The notes beneath the pieces were generated by a model, which worked only from the letters and a program-made list of their open reading frames with translations, made no database searches and was not told the DNA's origin. A stretch of DNA of 64,000 bases. It comes from UBA6176 sp032119375. GTDB taxonomy: Bacteria > Verrucomicrobiota > Verrucomicrobiia > Limisphaerales > UBA9464. The DNA is taken from positions 21,214 to 85,213 of the forward strand of contig CAYSGH010000009.1 of assembly GCA_964430505.1 (NCBI GenBank), read 5' to 3'. This document shows, piece by piece, positions 8,885 through 21,036 of the stretch. A program made the translations under genes and the position numbers. The stretch's first letter is position 1; each line of letters starts with the position of its first letter.

Positions 8885-10207
8885 CTAGCGCGACGCGGGA
8901 GCGCCCTCTCCGATGCCGTAGAGGGCCTTGTGCGTGCGCAGGAAGACCTGGCCGTCCGACAGGGCAAGGGTGGAGTTGGACAACTCGCCCACGGGATTGG
9001 ACGCCAGCTTCTCGAACACGGGCGACGCACGCAGGACAATCGTGTCGCCCGAACGATTGACCACGTAGAGACGGTCCCCGGCCAGGGTCATGGACGACCA
9101 CGTGGCCCCGTCGGCGCCGGAGGATGGCAAGCGCTCCTCCCAAAGCAGGTTGCCGCTGGCGAGGTGGAGGCATTGGGCGAAGCCGTCGGTGGTGCTGAGG
9201 TAGGCGTGGCCGTTGAGGAGGATGGGGGAGCCGATTCGGTGCTTTTTGGCGCGGCGTTCCCAGTGCAGGCGCTTGCCGGTGACGTCGCCGTCGCCGCCGG
9301 GCTCAATCAGGATGGTGGAGCCAAAGTACCCGCCCATGGCCAGGACCTTGCCCTCGCCAAAGCTGGCGGAGGTATAAACCAGAGGGTTCATGCCCTCGCT
9401 CCACCAGAGGCGCTGGCCGCTTGCGGCGGAGAAGGCAAGCAGCCGGTTGGACGCCGGCAGGATGACCTCGTCGCGGCCCAGGTTGGGACCCTTCGCCACC
9501 CGCACCACCAACGGCGTGCTGAAGCAGCCCAGCATCCCGTCCGACTTGCCCGCGAACCCGTCGAACCGTTCGGACGGTTGATCCTCGGGGATGGGGGTCT
9601 TCCAACGTGCGACGCCCGTGGCCTTGTCGAGGGCGACCAACGCCGAGTCCTTGCCCGGGCCGTGGTACACGAGGACGACGTCGCCGTGGAGGACCGGCGA
9701 GGAACCTTGACCCCAGTTGTGGCGTTGCGGGCCGAGGTTGGCGAGCCACAGCCGCTTGCCCTCGAAGTCGTACGCGGCAATGCCCGCCGACGCGAAGCTG
9801 GCGACCACCATCTTGCCATCCGTCACGGGGGACGCGGCGCAATGCGGGTTGGTTTCATGCCGCGGGTCCTGTCCCTCGAAGGCGACGCCCTGCTCCCACA
9901 GGAGGCGGCCCGTGCGCCGGTCGAAGCACATCAGGTTACGGCGTGCGCCATCCTCGCGGGCCTGCGTCAGGAAGATCCGGTCCCCCCACACGACCGGGCT
10001 CGAGTTGCCGGGCTCGGGCAGCTCGGTTCGCCACAAAATGTTGCTGGTCCCTCCCTTCTCAGACCATGACCAATGAAGCGGGAGACGCGTCTCGGCGGAG
10101 ACTTGGTTGCCGGATGGACCGCGCCAAGAAGGCCAGTTGCCCGCGTGGACGTCCGCCAGCGCCGCAATCAAAAGAATCCAGGAAGCCCTCGGAACGGATG
10201 CTTGCAT
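8885..10207 (-). CDS. exported PQQ-like beta-propeller protein
   Basis: Secreted or periplasmic 440-residue protein with a signal peptide (hydrophobic core SWILLIAALADVHA, cleavage near residue 22). It then starts with NWPSWRGP, the usual opening of the outer-membrane-assembly-like PQQ propellers common in Planctomycetes and Verrucomicrobia. Repeated blades follow the pattern of an aromatic and glycine pair with a W docking residue, for example GRLLWEQ, GKRLWL, GQRLWW and GNLLWEE. No catalytic dehydrogenase residues or heme site are obvious, so an enzymatic role cannot be claimed; binding or scaffold function is equally possible. It is the first gene of the minus-strand run leading to the TerC-type gene and recJ. 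Confidence 0.85.
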   Translation of the reverse strand: MQASVPRASWILLIAALADVHAGNWPSWRGPSGNQVSAETRLPLHWSWSEKGGTSNILWRTELPEPGNSSPVVWGDRIFLTQAREDGARRNLMCFDRRTGRLLWEQGVAFEGQDPRHETNPHCAASPVTDGKMVVASFASAGIAAYDFEGKRLWLANLGPQRHNWGQGSSPVLHGDVVLVYHGPGKDSALVALDKATGVARWKTPIPEDQPSERFDGFAGKSDGMLGCFSTPLVVRVAKGPNLGRDEVILPASNRLLAFSAASGQRLWWSEGMNPLVYTSASFGEGKVLAMGGYFGSTILIEPGGDGDVTGKRLHWERRAKKHRIGSPILLNGHAYLSTTDGFAQCLHLASGNLLWEERLPSSGADGATWSSMTLAGDRLYVVNRSGDTIVLRASPVFEKLASNPVGELSNSTLALSDGQVFLRTHKALYGIGEGAPASR

Positions 10208-10878
10208 CGGCGGACGCTATCCGGGTTGGGCCGCGCTTTCCACCGGGTTTTGCCCCGGCCCTGCGACGGCGTCGCCTCCTTCGAACGTCGGGCGGGTGCG
10301 AGAAAGGACTCCGGGAACCGGGAAGCGGGGCGCGGGTTGCGACAAACGGGCCGTGTGCCCAACAACATGCCCAGCGCGATGCAACCGCACCCCCACTTCA
10401 GGAACCAGCCGGGCGTTGCTGGATTGCGCCGGCGAGACAGGCGGCCTCATGGGTGGCAAAGAACGACCTTTTCAGGACAGCTTCGGCCCGGGTGGGGAAC
10501 AAGTGTTGGTTGCGAGCCCGGAGCACCTCGGATGGTTTCAAGCAGGTCACGAGGGAAAAGCAGCAGGAACCTCGGAGATTTCCCCCCGAAATGACCCCAT
10601 GGCGGGAGCCGGCGCCCGCGGGACGGGTATCCCGTGGGCGTGGCCCTTGCCCGCCGATCCATTCGGATCGTTCATGGATTCGACAAGCAACGGGTCAAGA
10701 AAACTCGTTGCGGATCGGGGACCGTCAGTGTACGGAATCGGAAGCCGATAGTTCGACCGCCCCGGGCTTCTGTCCCGGAGGATGGCTTCCCCAAGTCTTT
10801 GTTCCTGCGGCCCCGCTTAGCGTTTCGCCGCCTTTTTGGGTTCGGGCTCTTCCGGCGCCTACCAAGTCCGCAATTGTC
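10208..10878. other. long divergent intergenic region and probable rho leader
   Basis: 671 bases between the propeller gene and rho. Short open frames on both strands show no family features. Because rho is autoregulated by premature termination in several bacteria, a long untranslated leader is plausible, but this is inference. I see no tRNA or known riboswitch. Confidence 0.55.
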
Positions 10879-12936
<2,058 letters not shown>

Positions 12937-12947
12937 TGCCGTCCAGA

Positions 12948-12978
12948 GGGGTCCGTGCATCCCGCGTGCACGGGCCCC
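12948..12978 (+). terminator. hairpin just after rho, possible terminator
   Basis: A 12-bp stem (12948-12959 with 12967-12978, one G-T pair) with a 7-nt loop lies 11 bases after the rho stop. There is no T tract, so it may stop transcription weakly or only protect the 3' end. Confidence 0.45.
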
Positions 12979-13051
12979 GCCTGACCTTCGTGGGCGCCCA
13001 TTCCAGGCCCTGCCGGCGAGCCCTGCGCGCGAGGTTGCGAGCCGTCGGTTG

Positions 13052-16000
13052 ATGACGGATCCCGACCCATTCACCACCCCGGCCCCCCGCATCATGGACA
13101 CGAGCGCGCCCAGGCCGGATGGGTTGTTCCCGGAATCCTTCCTGCACGCGCTTCGCGCGGCTCCCAAACGGGGCGACGTGCTCGCGCTGGACCACGTCAC
13201 GTCGGCCGCTTGGGGACACCTCGTTGCCCTGCTCTCCAAAGCCCGGCCCGGGGCCACCATCCTCGCCGTCGTGGAGGGCGTGAAGGCCCAGGAGGCCGTG
13301 CACGCCGACGCCTCGACATGGGTCGTGCCGGGACCAACCCCGTGGTTCTTTCCGGCCTGGGAAGTCCTCCCACACGAGCGAAAGCTACCCCATGCCGACG
13401 TGATCTCGGAGCGGCTGGGAACGTTGCTGGCCTTGCTGGGCGAGCACCGCGAGGACGGCCCCGCCCGGCTGATCGTGGCCACGGCGGCGGCGCTGATGCA
13501 GCGGACGTTCCCGGTCGAGGCGTTGCGCTCCCGGCTGAGGCGCGTGCGCAAGGGCGACCGTTGCAACCCGCTCGACCTCATCGAGTGGCTCGAAGAGCAG
13601 GGGTTCGAGCCCGAGACGCAGGTCACGGGCAAGGGCGAGCTGGCGTGGCGTGGTGGTATCGTGGACGTGTGGCCGTTGCCGTCGCCCTGGCCGGTGCGCA
13701 TCGAGTTCTTCGGGGACGAGGTCGAGTCGATTCGGGAGTTTGATCCCCAGGCGCAGGTGTCGCGCGAGCCGGTGGAGGAGGTGTCGTTGGCTCCGGCCGG
13801 CGAGCTGGGGTTGTTGCAGCCGCGCGGCGAGGGCCCCGTTCCGGAGTTGGGATCCTTGGTGGACTACCTGCCGGAGGACACGGTGGTGGTGTGGTGCGAC
13901 CCCGACGGGCTGCGGATGCAGGCGTTGTCCTATTCCCAACAGGTGCCCGAGGGATCTCCCTTCGTCTTGGCATGGGATGCCGTGGAGGACGGGGTTCGCG
14001 CCCGCGGCCTTGCGCAGGTGCTCGCTTCCGATGTCGTGGAGGCGGACGACGTGGCCGGGACGGGGGGCCTCTCCGGGACAGGGGCCGGCGCGGCGCCGAC
14101 GTCCGCGTCCATGCAATGGAAGGGCCTGGACGCCTACCGGCCGCTGGGCGCGACGCTGCCGGAACCCCAGGTGGCGGAGGCCCAGCGGCGGGAGTTCTTC
14201 CTCCAGGTTCACCGTTGGCAGCGGCAACGACAGGAGGTGCACGTGTTCTGCGGGCACGCGGGCGAGCGGCAGCGGTTCCTGGAGTTGTGGGGCGAGTTTG
14301 GGTTGGGCGAGACGCCGCCGCCGGTTCACATCGGCCTGCTGGGCCGGGGCTTCCTCGTGCCGTCGGCCGGGCTCGTGGTGGTGACGGACGCCGAGATCTA
14401 CGGCCGGTACAAGGTCCAGAGGCCGCGCCGGATGAAGTCGCCGCACGCGCAGGCGGTGCGGTCCGTGTTCGAGATCGACTTCAACGACTTCGACGAGGGC
14501 GACCACGTGGTGCACCTCGAGCACGGGATTGGGGTGTATCGCGGGCTGTCGCGTCTGCCCTCGCCGGTGCGGCGTCGCGGGGAGGATCCGGGCCGGGCGG
14601 GAGCCGGGGAGGAGTGCCTGGTCATCGAGTACGCGGCATCGACCCCAGGCGCGGAGGCGCCGCGCATCTACGTGCCGCTGGCCGAGGCCCACCTGGTGAG
14701 CAAGTACGTGGGCGCGGGCAAGGCGCGCCCGCAGCTCTCGACGCTCTCGGGGACGCGCTGGGCGAAGGCGAAGGAGCAGGCGCAGCGGGCGGTCCGGGAC
14801 CTGGCGTCGCAGTTGCTGGCGGTGCAGGCGGAGCGGGCCTCGGTAACGGGGCATCCCTGCTCGGCGGACACGGCCTGGCAACGCGAGTTCGAGGCCTCCT
14901 TCGAGTACGAGGAGACGCCGGACCAACTCCGTGCCATCGAGGCTGCCAAGGCGGACATGGAATCCCCCAAGCCGATGGACCGGCTCCTGTGCGGCGACGT
15001 GGGCTTTGGGAAGACGGAGGTCGCCATCCGCGCGGCGTTCAAGGCCGTGATGGGTGGCAAGCAGGTGGCCGTGCTTGTTCCCACCACGGTCCTGGCCCAG
15101 CAGCACTTCAACAACCTGCGCGACCGCATGGCGGAGTATCCCGTGCGCATCGAGCTGCTGTCGCGGTTCCGCACGGCGCGCCAGCAACGGGCCGTCATCG
15201 AGGCGGCCGCCGCCGGGACCGTGGACATCGTCGTCGGCACCCATCGCATCGTGTCGGCCGACGTCCGATTCAAGGACCTCGGCCTCGTCATCGTCGATGA
15301 GGAGCAGAAGTTCGGCGTGCGCCACAAGGAGCAGTTCAAGCTCCTGCGCCGGACCGTGGACGTGCTGACGCTGAGCGCCACGCCCATCCCGCGGACGCTG
15401 TACCTGGCGCTGACGGGGGCGCGGGACCTTTCGACGCTGGAGACGCCGCCGCAGGACCGGTTGCCGGTGGAGACGGTGGTGGCCAACCATGATGAACGCC
15501 TCGTGCGGGACGCCGTGCGACGCGAGCTGAACCGCTCCGGGCAGGTGTACTACCTCCACAACCGGGTCACGACCATCGAGGCGACGGCCTCGCGGCTGCA
15601 GGCCTTGGTCCCGGACGCGCGCATCGTCGTGGGCCATGGCCAGATGGACCCGGACGACCTCGAGCGCGTGATGACCCGGTTCGTGAACGGCGAGGCGGAC
15701 GTGCTGGTGTGCACGACGATCATCGAGAGCGGCCTCGATATCCCGAACGCCAACACCATCATCATCGACCGGGCGGACCGCTTTGGGCTGAGCGAGCTGT
15801 ACCAGTTGCGGGGTCGCGTGGGCCGCTACAAGCACCAGGCCTACGCCTACTTCCTCCTGCCCCGGCACGCCCAGCTCCTCACCGAGGCGCGCAAGCGCAT
15901 GTCCGCCATCAAGCAGTACTCGGCCCTGGGCTCCGGCTTCAAGATCGCCATGCGCGACCTCGAGATCCGCGGCGCGGGCAACCTCCTCGGCTCCGAGCAA

Positions 16001-16651
16001 TCCGGCCACATCACCGCCGTGGGCTTCGACCTCTACTGCCAGTTGCTGGGGCGCACCGTCGCGGCCCTCAAGGGCGAGGTCCCCAAGGAACGCATCGAGG
16101 TCCGCACCCGCATCGACTTCCTGGAGTTCAACGCCAGCGCGCCCACGTCGGACCCGTCGCCCGCCGACGACCCGTCCGCCGTCCGCGTGACGGGGCCTCG
16201 CATTCGGATCGAGGTCCCACGCGACGACGACGTGGCCACCGTGTCATCCCGCAGGCGTCGCGAGGCGTTCGAGGAACCCGGCGGGCCGGTGACGCGGGAA
16301 CCCGCGTGCCTGCCGTTGGACTACATTCGCGAGGCGCCCCAGCGCATCGAGCTGCACCGGAAGCTGGCCAATGCCGCCTCCGCCACGGACCTCGCCTCCC
16401 TGCGGCGCGAGCTGCGCGATCGCTTTGGCCCGTTGCCCGCCCCCGTGGAGCGCTTGCTGGAGGTCGCCGACCTCCGTTTGGTGGCGGCGGCACATGGCGT
16501 CTCCTCCATCGAGGTGACGGAAGGCAAGGTGAAGCTCACCCGCCACGGCCAGCTCGTCACGGTGGGCGGCCACTTCCCAAGGCTCACCAAGAAGTCCGCG
16601 TCCGCCCGGCTCTCCGAGATCCGGCGCCTGATCCAGTCGATGGGCCGCTGA
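13052..16651 (+). CDS. mfd: transcription-repair coupling factor
   Basis: Mfd releases RNA polymerase stalled at DNA damage and recruits UvrA; it is cytosolic and DNA-bound. The 1199-residue length is typical. The UvrB-like N-terminal module contains the segment around FPAWEVLPHE. The RNA-polymerase-interaction (CarD-like) module begins at about residue 490 with FDEGDHVVHLEHGIGVYRG. The RecG-like motor has Walker A GDVGFGKT with its lysine near 654, the DEEQ box in VIVDEEQKFGVRHKEQ, SATPIPRTL, and motif VI QLRGRVGR. A C-terminal domain follows. The ATG at 13052 directly follows an in-frame TTG. Residues about 330-360 hold a Gly/Ala-rich linker. It lies 115 bases after rho, in the same direction. 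Confidence 0.96.
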   Translation: MTDPDPFTTPAPRIMDTSAPRPDGLFPESFLHALRAAPKRGDVLALDHVTSAAWGHLVALLSKARPGATILAVVEGVKAQEAVHADASTWVVPGPTPWFFPAWEVLPHERKLPHADVISERLGTLLALLGEHREDGPARLIVATAAALMQRTFPVEALRSRLRRVRKGDRCNPLDLIEWLEEQGFEPETQVTGKGELAWRGGIVDVWPLPSPWPVRIEFFGDEVESIREFDPQAQVSREPVEEVSLAPAGELGLLQPRGEGPVPELGSLVDYLPEDTVVVWCDPDGLRMQALSYSQQVPEGSPFVLAWDAVEDGVRARGLAQVLASDVVEADDVAGTGGLSGTGAGAAPTSASMQWKGLDAYRPLGATLPEPQVAEAQRREFFLQVHRWQRQRQEVHVFCGHAGERQRFLELWGEFGLGETPPPVHIGLLGRGFLVPSAGLVVVTDAEIYGRYKVQRPRRMKSPHAQAVRSVFEIDFNDFDEGDHVVHLEHGIGVYRGLSRLPSPVRRRGEDPGRAGAGEECLVIEYAASTPGAEAPRIYVPLAEAHLVSKYVGAGKARPQLSTLSGTRWAKAKEQAQRAVRDLASQLLAVQAERASVTGHPCSADTAWQREFEASFEYEETPDQLRAIEAAKADMESPKPMDRLLCGDVGFGKTEVAIRAAFKAVMGGKQVAVLVPTTVLAQQHFNNLRDRMAEYPVRIELLSRFRTARQQRAVIEAAAAGTVDIVVGTHRIVSADVRFKDLGLVIVDEEQKFGVRHKEQFKLLRRTVDVLTLSATPIPRTLYLALTGARDLSTLETPPQDRLPVETVVANHDERLVRDAVRRELNRSGQVYYLHNRVTTIEATASRLQALVPDARIVVGHGQMDPDDLERVMTRFVNGEADVLVCTTIIESGLDIPNANTIIIDRADRFGLSELYQLRGRVGRYKHQAYAYFLLPRHAQLLTEARKRMSAIKQYSALGSGFKIAMRDLEIRGAGNLLGSEQSGHITAVGFDLYCQLLGRTVAALKGEVPKERIEVRTRIDFLEFNASAPTSDPSPADDPSAVRVTGPRIRIEVPRDDDVATVSSRRRREAFEEPGGPVTREPACLPLDYIREAPQRIELHRKLANAASATDLASLRRELRDRFGPLPAPVERLLEVADLRLVAAAHGVSSIEVTEGKVKLTRHGQLVTVGGHFPRLTKKSASARLSEIRRLIQSMGR

Positions 16652-16683
16652 CCTGGCGTGGCCATCGTCGCGTGGGTGACGCG

Positions 16684-17946
16684 TCAGATGCCCCAACCGC
16701 GGCGATACTCCCGGGACCAGAGCCTCCGTTGCGCCCGTGTTGCCCCGTGCAGGTGGCCCGTGGCCGGGTCCACGTCCACGGCCCCGGACGTGCGCCAGGC
16801 GATGTTGCCGAGGTGGCACAGGTGCACGCTGCGCGCCCCGTCCGACGCCGGCGCGTTCAACGCCGCGCCGTCGCGAATGGCGTCCACGAAGTTGCCGAAG
16901 TGGGCCTTGTCATTGTAGCCGCCCTTCACGGACCGCACCTCCCGGCCCGACGCGTCCAGCACGCGGTACGAGCCCGACGCCTCCAGGGCGAGGAGGCCGC
17001 CATCGCCGTAGAACGTGACGAAGCCGGGTGCGTCGCCCTTGCGCGGATGGCAACTGGAATGGTCCCAGAGGATCGCGGCCGTCCCGAAGTCGAAGTGCGC
17101 GGTCAACGTGTCGGGCGTCTCCTGGTCGTCGTCGAAGTGGAGGCGGCCGCCGTTGGCCGTGACCCGCCTGGGGAACTGCACGCCGAGGCCCCATCGGGCG
17201 ATGTCCAGGGCATGGGGGCCGTTGTTGGCGAGCTCGCCGCCGCCCCAGTGCCAGCGCCAGTGCCACTGGTAATGCACGACGTTGTCGAGGTAGGGCCGCG
17301 ACGGCGCGGGCCCCTGCCAGAGGTTGTAGTCGAGCCACGACGGCACGGGCGCGGGCTTGCCGCGGCCGATGCTGGCGCGGGCGTTGTCGTAGCGGCAACG
17401 GGCGACGCGCACGGGCCCGATGACGCCGGACCGCAGCTCCTCGATGGCCTGGCGCGTGGAGGGCGAGCTGCGTCGTTGGGTCCCGAGCTGCACCAGTCGG
17501 CCGGTCTCGGCCGCGATCGCCGCCAGCCGCATCCCCTCGTGCGCGTTGTGGCTGCCGGGCTTCTCCACGTACACGTGCTTCCCGGCGCGGCACGCCATCA
17601 CGGCGGCCACGGCGTGCCAGAAGTTCGGGGCGGCAATGCTGACGGCGTCGATCTCCCGGTCGTCTAGCATCCGCCGGAGGTCGGCCACCGAGCCCGGGCG
17701 GCGACCGGTCTTGCCAAACACCCGTTGCGCGGCGGCATCGCGACGTCGCTCGTCCACGTCGCACACGCAGGCCACCTCCGCTCCGGGCACCTCGAGCAGG
17801 GCCGTCACGTGGTCCATTCCCCGGCCCAGGCCCATCACGCCGACCCGGACCCGTCGCGACGCGGGTTGCCCGGTGGCCACCGCGGGTGCGACGCCTGCGG
17901 CCAAGGCGGCGGAAAGCAATCCGGTGGCGAAGCGTCGGCGCGACAT
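16684..17946 (-). CDS. Tat-exported Gfo/Idh/MocA family oxidoreductase
   Basis: NAD(P)-dependent sugar or inositol oxidoreductase family, here exported. The 420-residue protein opens with a twin-arginine signal (MSRRRFATGLLSAALAAG). A Rossmann fold follows with GVMGLGRG and CVCDVDERR, then the family EKP motif (VYVEKPGSH). The C-terminal dehydrogenase half contains WHWGGGELANNGPHALD. The ATG at 17946 is favoured by a GGAGG six bases upstream; the longer frame begins in sequence without one. These Tat-exported oxidoreductases are abundant in Verrucomicrobia and Planctomycetes, and the substrate is usually unknown. It converges with mfd over 32 bases. Confidence 0.9.
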   Translation of the reverse strand: MSRRRFATGLLSAALAAGVAPAVATGQPASRRVRVGVMGLGRGMDHVTALLEVPGAEVACVCDVDERRRDAAAQRVFGKTGRRPGSVADLRRMLDDREIDAVSIAAPNFWHAVAAVMACRAGKHVYVEKPGSHNAHEGMRLAAIAAETGRLVQLGTQRRSSPSTRQAIEELRSGVIGPVRVARCRYDNARASIGRGKPAPVPSWLDYNLWQGPAPSRPYLDNVVHYQWHWRWHWGGGELANNGPHALDIARWGLGVQFPRRVTANGGRLHFDDDQETPDTLTAHFDFGTAAILWDHSSCHPRKGDAPGFVTFYGDGGLLALEASGSYRVLDASGREVRSVKGGYNDKAHFGNFVDAIRDGAALNAPASDGARSVHLCHLGNIAWRTSGAVDVDPATGHLHGATRAQRRLWSREYRRGWGI

Positions 17947-17952
17947 CTGAGG

Positions 17953-17957
17953 CCTCC
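17953..17957 (-). promoter_or_regulatory. Shine-Dalgarno deciding the oxidoreductase start
   Basis: GGAGG on the minus strand, six bases before the ATG at 17946. It selects this start, which places the twin arginines right after the initiator. Confidence 0.75.
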
Positions 17958-18501
17958 GAGGATCCATGGCGGTGCAGTGCATGGCTGCATCCAACACCAA
18001 CCCGGTGCGCATCCGCCAGCCATCAGCTCGTTGCGATCACGATGTTGCCCCAAGGTTTTCGGGGGAGAAACAAGCCGGGACGCGACGGGGGCGGACGTGG
18101 CCGCACGCGAGCCCGAGACGGGCCAATTCCTCCCTGGAAACGCGTTGCCCTCGCCCGCGCCATGAAGCGGCGGGGCCCTTCGCATCGTGGTCATCCGCGT
18201 CCGCATCGTGCGCGGCGCCTTCCACAACGGCGCTGGCCTTTGTTCCGGCGCGGCACGGGAAGAGGCCCTGGCTCCCTGCCGTGACAGACGGGTGGACCCG
18301 CGATGGCTGGGAGGATCCATGCTCCTGCAACCGCTGACGGGGAATGACGCTCGGGCAGGGCCGGGCGGGCGGCTGGCTTGAGGGTTATGGGCCGCCATGG
18401 CGAGCCGTGGACCTCGCTGCAAGCTCGGGCCGAGATTGGGCAATGGAGTGCCAGCAGCGGGGCCTTGGCCGAGGGGAAGGTGTTGCCCGCACGGAACGGG
18501 C
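17958..18501. other. divergent intergenic region upstream of the cbb3 locus
   Basis: About 540 bases that must contain the promoter of the cbb3 oxidase locus. I looked for an FNR/Anr box (TTGAT-N4-ATCAA) and saw none. Open frames here have no recognisable product. Confidence 0.55.
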
Positions 18502-21036
18502 ATGGAGGCAACGGCGACCAGCACGATGGGATGGATGGGGGCGACGCCCGAGGGCGTGGACTGCTTCCATTGCGGGACTCCCTGCGGCGGCCGGGCGAGC
18601 CAACGGGATGGCAAGGCCTTTTGCTGCCATGGATGCCAGGCCGTGTTCGAGCTGCTCGGCGAGGCGGGGCTTTCGAGATACTACGAGATGGGTGATCGGG
18701 TCGGGGCGCGGGCCATGGACCCGGTGGACGACGACGCGTATGCCTATCTGGATACGCCGGGGGTGCGGGCCCGTTTGATCGACTTTGATGATGGCCAGAA
18801 TGCCCGGGCGACCTTTCATCTGCCGGCCATCCATTGCGTCGCGTGCGTTTGGCTGCTGGAACACCTGTTCCAGCTCAAGGCCGGCGTCGGCTCATGCACT
18901 GTCCACTTCCCGAGGAAGCAAGTGGTCGTCCAGTTCGACCCTGGCCGTGTCCGGTTGTCCGAGGTGGTGGCGTTGCTGGCGTCGGTGGGGTACCCGCCGG
19001 AGCTGCGGTTGTCGGACATGGAACGCCGCCCGGAGGATCCGGTGGCTCGACGCCTGTGGTTGCAGACGGGGGTGGCGGGCTTTGTGTTTGGGAACACGAT
19101 GCTGTTCAGCATCGCGCTGTACCTTGGGCTCGATGCCTTCAGCGGGCCGGGGTTCGAGCGGATGTTTGGCTGGCTGAGCCTGGCGATGTCCGTGCCGGTG
19201 GTCGCCTTCAGCGCGCGCGACTATTGGGCGGCGTCCTGGCATGCGCTGCGGCGACGGATGGTCACCCTCGACGTGCCGATCGCCGCCGGCATCGTGGCCA
19301 TCTGGTGCCAAAGCACATGGGAGGTCGCGGCCGGCCGCGGGCACGGGTACTTCGACAGCCTCGCGGGCCTGTTGTTCTTCCTGAACATCGGGCGGGTGTT
19401 CCAAAGGAAGACGTTCGACCGCCTGTCCTTTGACCGTGACTACCGGTCGTTCTTCCCGTTGTCCGTGCTGCGGATCCGCCAAGGGGCCGAGCAACGGGTG
19501 GCGTTGGCGGAGGTATCCGTGGGCGACCGACTGGTGATCCGCCACGGGGAGTTGGTCCCCGCCGACTCTCGCCTCGTCGAGGGGCCTGCCTGGATCGACT
19601 ACAGCTTTGTGACGGGCGAGGCGGACCCGGTGTCGCGGCTGCCCGGCGAGGTGCTCCATGCGGGCGGCCGTCAACGGGGCGGCCGCATCGAGGTGGAGGT
19701 CACCAAGCCGGTCAGCCAAGGGTACCTGACGGACCTGTGGAACCAGGACGTTTTCCGGAAGACGAAGGACGACACGTTGGGGACCTGGACGAACCGATAT
19801 GGGCGGCGGTTCACGTGGATCGTGCTGGGGATTGCCGTCGGGGCGGCGCTTGCATGGGCACCGTTCGACGCGGCGCGCGGGCTGAAGGCGTTCGTGTCGG
19901 TGTTGATTGTCGCGTGCCCATGCGCCTTGGCCTTGGCGGCTCCCTTTGCGCTGGGTTCGGCCGTCCGCGTCCTGGCGCGCAGCGGCGTCTTTCTGCGGAA
20001 CCCCGAGGTGATCGAGGCGTTGGCGCGGGTGGACACGGTGGTCTTTGACAAGACGGGCACGCTGACGGCCGCCGGGGCCGGGGAGTTGACGTGGCATGGC
20101 GCGGCCTTGGAGGCGTCCGAGGCCGGGGCCATCCGCGCGGTGGCGTCGCATTCGACGCATCCATTGTCTCGTCGGGTGGCGACCGGGCTGGGCGTCGTCG
20201 CGGCGAAGGCCGTGACGGGCTTCGAGGAGGTGGAAGGGTGCGGGGTGCGCGGGTGGGTGGACGGGGAAGCATGGTGGCTGGGGTCGGCGGCATGGGTGGG
20301 TTGCGAAGGCGTCGCGGTGCCGGAGTCGTCGAGGCCGGGCAGCCGCGTGGTGGTGGCGCGGGGCGGGGTGTACCGCGGCGAGTTCACGGCGGGGGGCGGG
20401 TTGCGTGAGGCGATGCCCGGGTTGTTGGCGCGGCTGCGGGGGATGGGGATGCGGCTGGGCTTGCTGAGCGGCGACAATGATCGGGAGCGGGCGTTGATGG
20501 CGCCCTTGTTCCCGGCGGCCGACGACCTGCGCTTTGGGCAGGCGGCGCTGGACAAGATGGGGGCGGTGCAGGCGTTGCAGGCGGATGGACGCGTGGTGTT
20601 GATGGCGGGCGATGGCCTGAACGACGCCGGGGCGTTGCGGCAGGCGGACGTGGGCGTGGCGGTGGTGGAGGACATCGCGTCGTTCTCGCCCGCCAGCGAC
20701 GTGATCCTGCCGGGGGCGGAGCTGGGGCGGCTGGCTTCGGTGCTGGCGTATGCCCGAAGGGTGGCCGGGGTGGTGCGGTGGAGCTTCGGGGTTTCAACGG
20801 CGTACAACGTGGTGGGGCTGGCGATTGCGGCGGGCGGATGGTTGTCGCCCGTGGTGTGCGCGGTGCTCATGCCGTTGAGCTCGGCGACGGTGGTTCTGGT
20901 GGCGTGCGGGCTGGCGGAGCGTGCGGGCCGCAAGGAGGGGCTGGGCAGGACATCGGGTGGCGCGGCGGGTCAAGGGGTGGCGTTGGACACCGCCAATCCG
21001 GCGCAGCGCCGGGCCATGGAGGGTATGCGTCCATGA
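18502..21036 (+). CDS. ccoI: cbb3 oxidase copper-translocating P-type ATPase CcoI
   Basis: Copper-exporting P1B ATPase that supplies CuB to cbb3 oxidase. From the ATG at 18502 it has 844 residues. The N-terminal cysteine cluster CFHCGTPC...FCCHGC is the metal-binding domain of the CcoI/FixI group. An HMA-like domain with the site HCVACVW follows. Transmembrane helices include the ion-site CPC motif at residues 472-474. The DKTGT phosphorylation site has D516, and the hinge reads GDGLNDAGALRQAD. The last residues overlap ccoS by four bases (ATGA). Its place as first gene of the cbb3 cluster supports CcoI rather than a general copper exporter. I skipped about 35 extra N-terminal residues of the open frame because they are low-complexity. 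Confidence 0.94.
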   Translation: MEATATSTMGWMGATPEGVDCFHCGTPCGGRASQRDGKAFCCHGCQAVFELLGEAGLSRYYEMGDRVGARAMDPVDDDAYAYLDTPGVRARLIDFDDGQNARATFHLPAIHCVACVWLLEHLFQLKAGVGSCTVHFPRKQVVVQFDPGRVRLSEVVALLASVGYPPELRLSDMERRPEDPVARRLWLQTGVAGFVFGNTMLFSIALYLGLDAFSGPGFERMFGWLSLAMSVPVVAFSARDYWAASWHALRRRMVTLDVPIAAGIVAIWCQSTWEVAAGRGHGYFDSLAGLLFFLNIGRVFQRKTFDRLSFDRDYRSFFPLSVLRIRQGAEQRVALAEVSVGDRLVIRHGELVPADSRLVEGPAWIDYSFVTGEADPVSRLPGEVLHAGGRQRGGRIEVEVTKPVSQGYLTDLWNQDVFRKTKDDTLGTWTNRYGRRFTWIVLGIAVGAALAWAPFDAARGLKAFVSVLIVACPCALALAAPFALGSAVRVLARSGVFLRNPEVIEALARVDTVVFDKTGTLTAAGAGELTWHGAALEASEAGAIRAVASHSTHPLSRRVATGLGVVAAKAVTGFEEVEGCGVRGWVDGEAWWLGSAAWVGCEGVAVPESSRPGSRVVVARGGVYRGEFTAGGGLREAMPGLLARLRGMGMRLGLLSGDNDRERALMAPLFPAADDLRFGQAALDKMGAVQALQADGRVVLMAGDGLNDAGALRQADVGVAVVEDIASFSPASDVILPGAELGRLASVLAYARRVAGVVRWSFGVSTAYNVVGLAIAAGGWLSPVVCAVLMPLSSATVVLVACGLAERAGRKEGLGRTSGGAAGQGVALDTANPAQRRAMEGMRP

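Noticed and set aside
13385..16009. 874-residue minus-strand open frame opposite mfd
   Set aside because: Composition typical of an antisense shadow; mfd on the plus strand has all family motifs.
17958..18501. FNR-type box controlling the cbb3 locus
   Set aside because: No TTGAT-N4-ATCAA-like palindrome was seen; regulation remains unknown.
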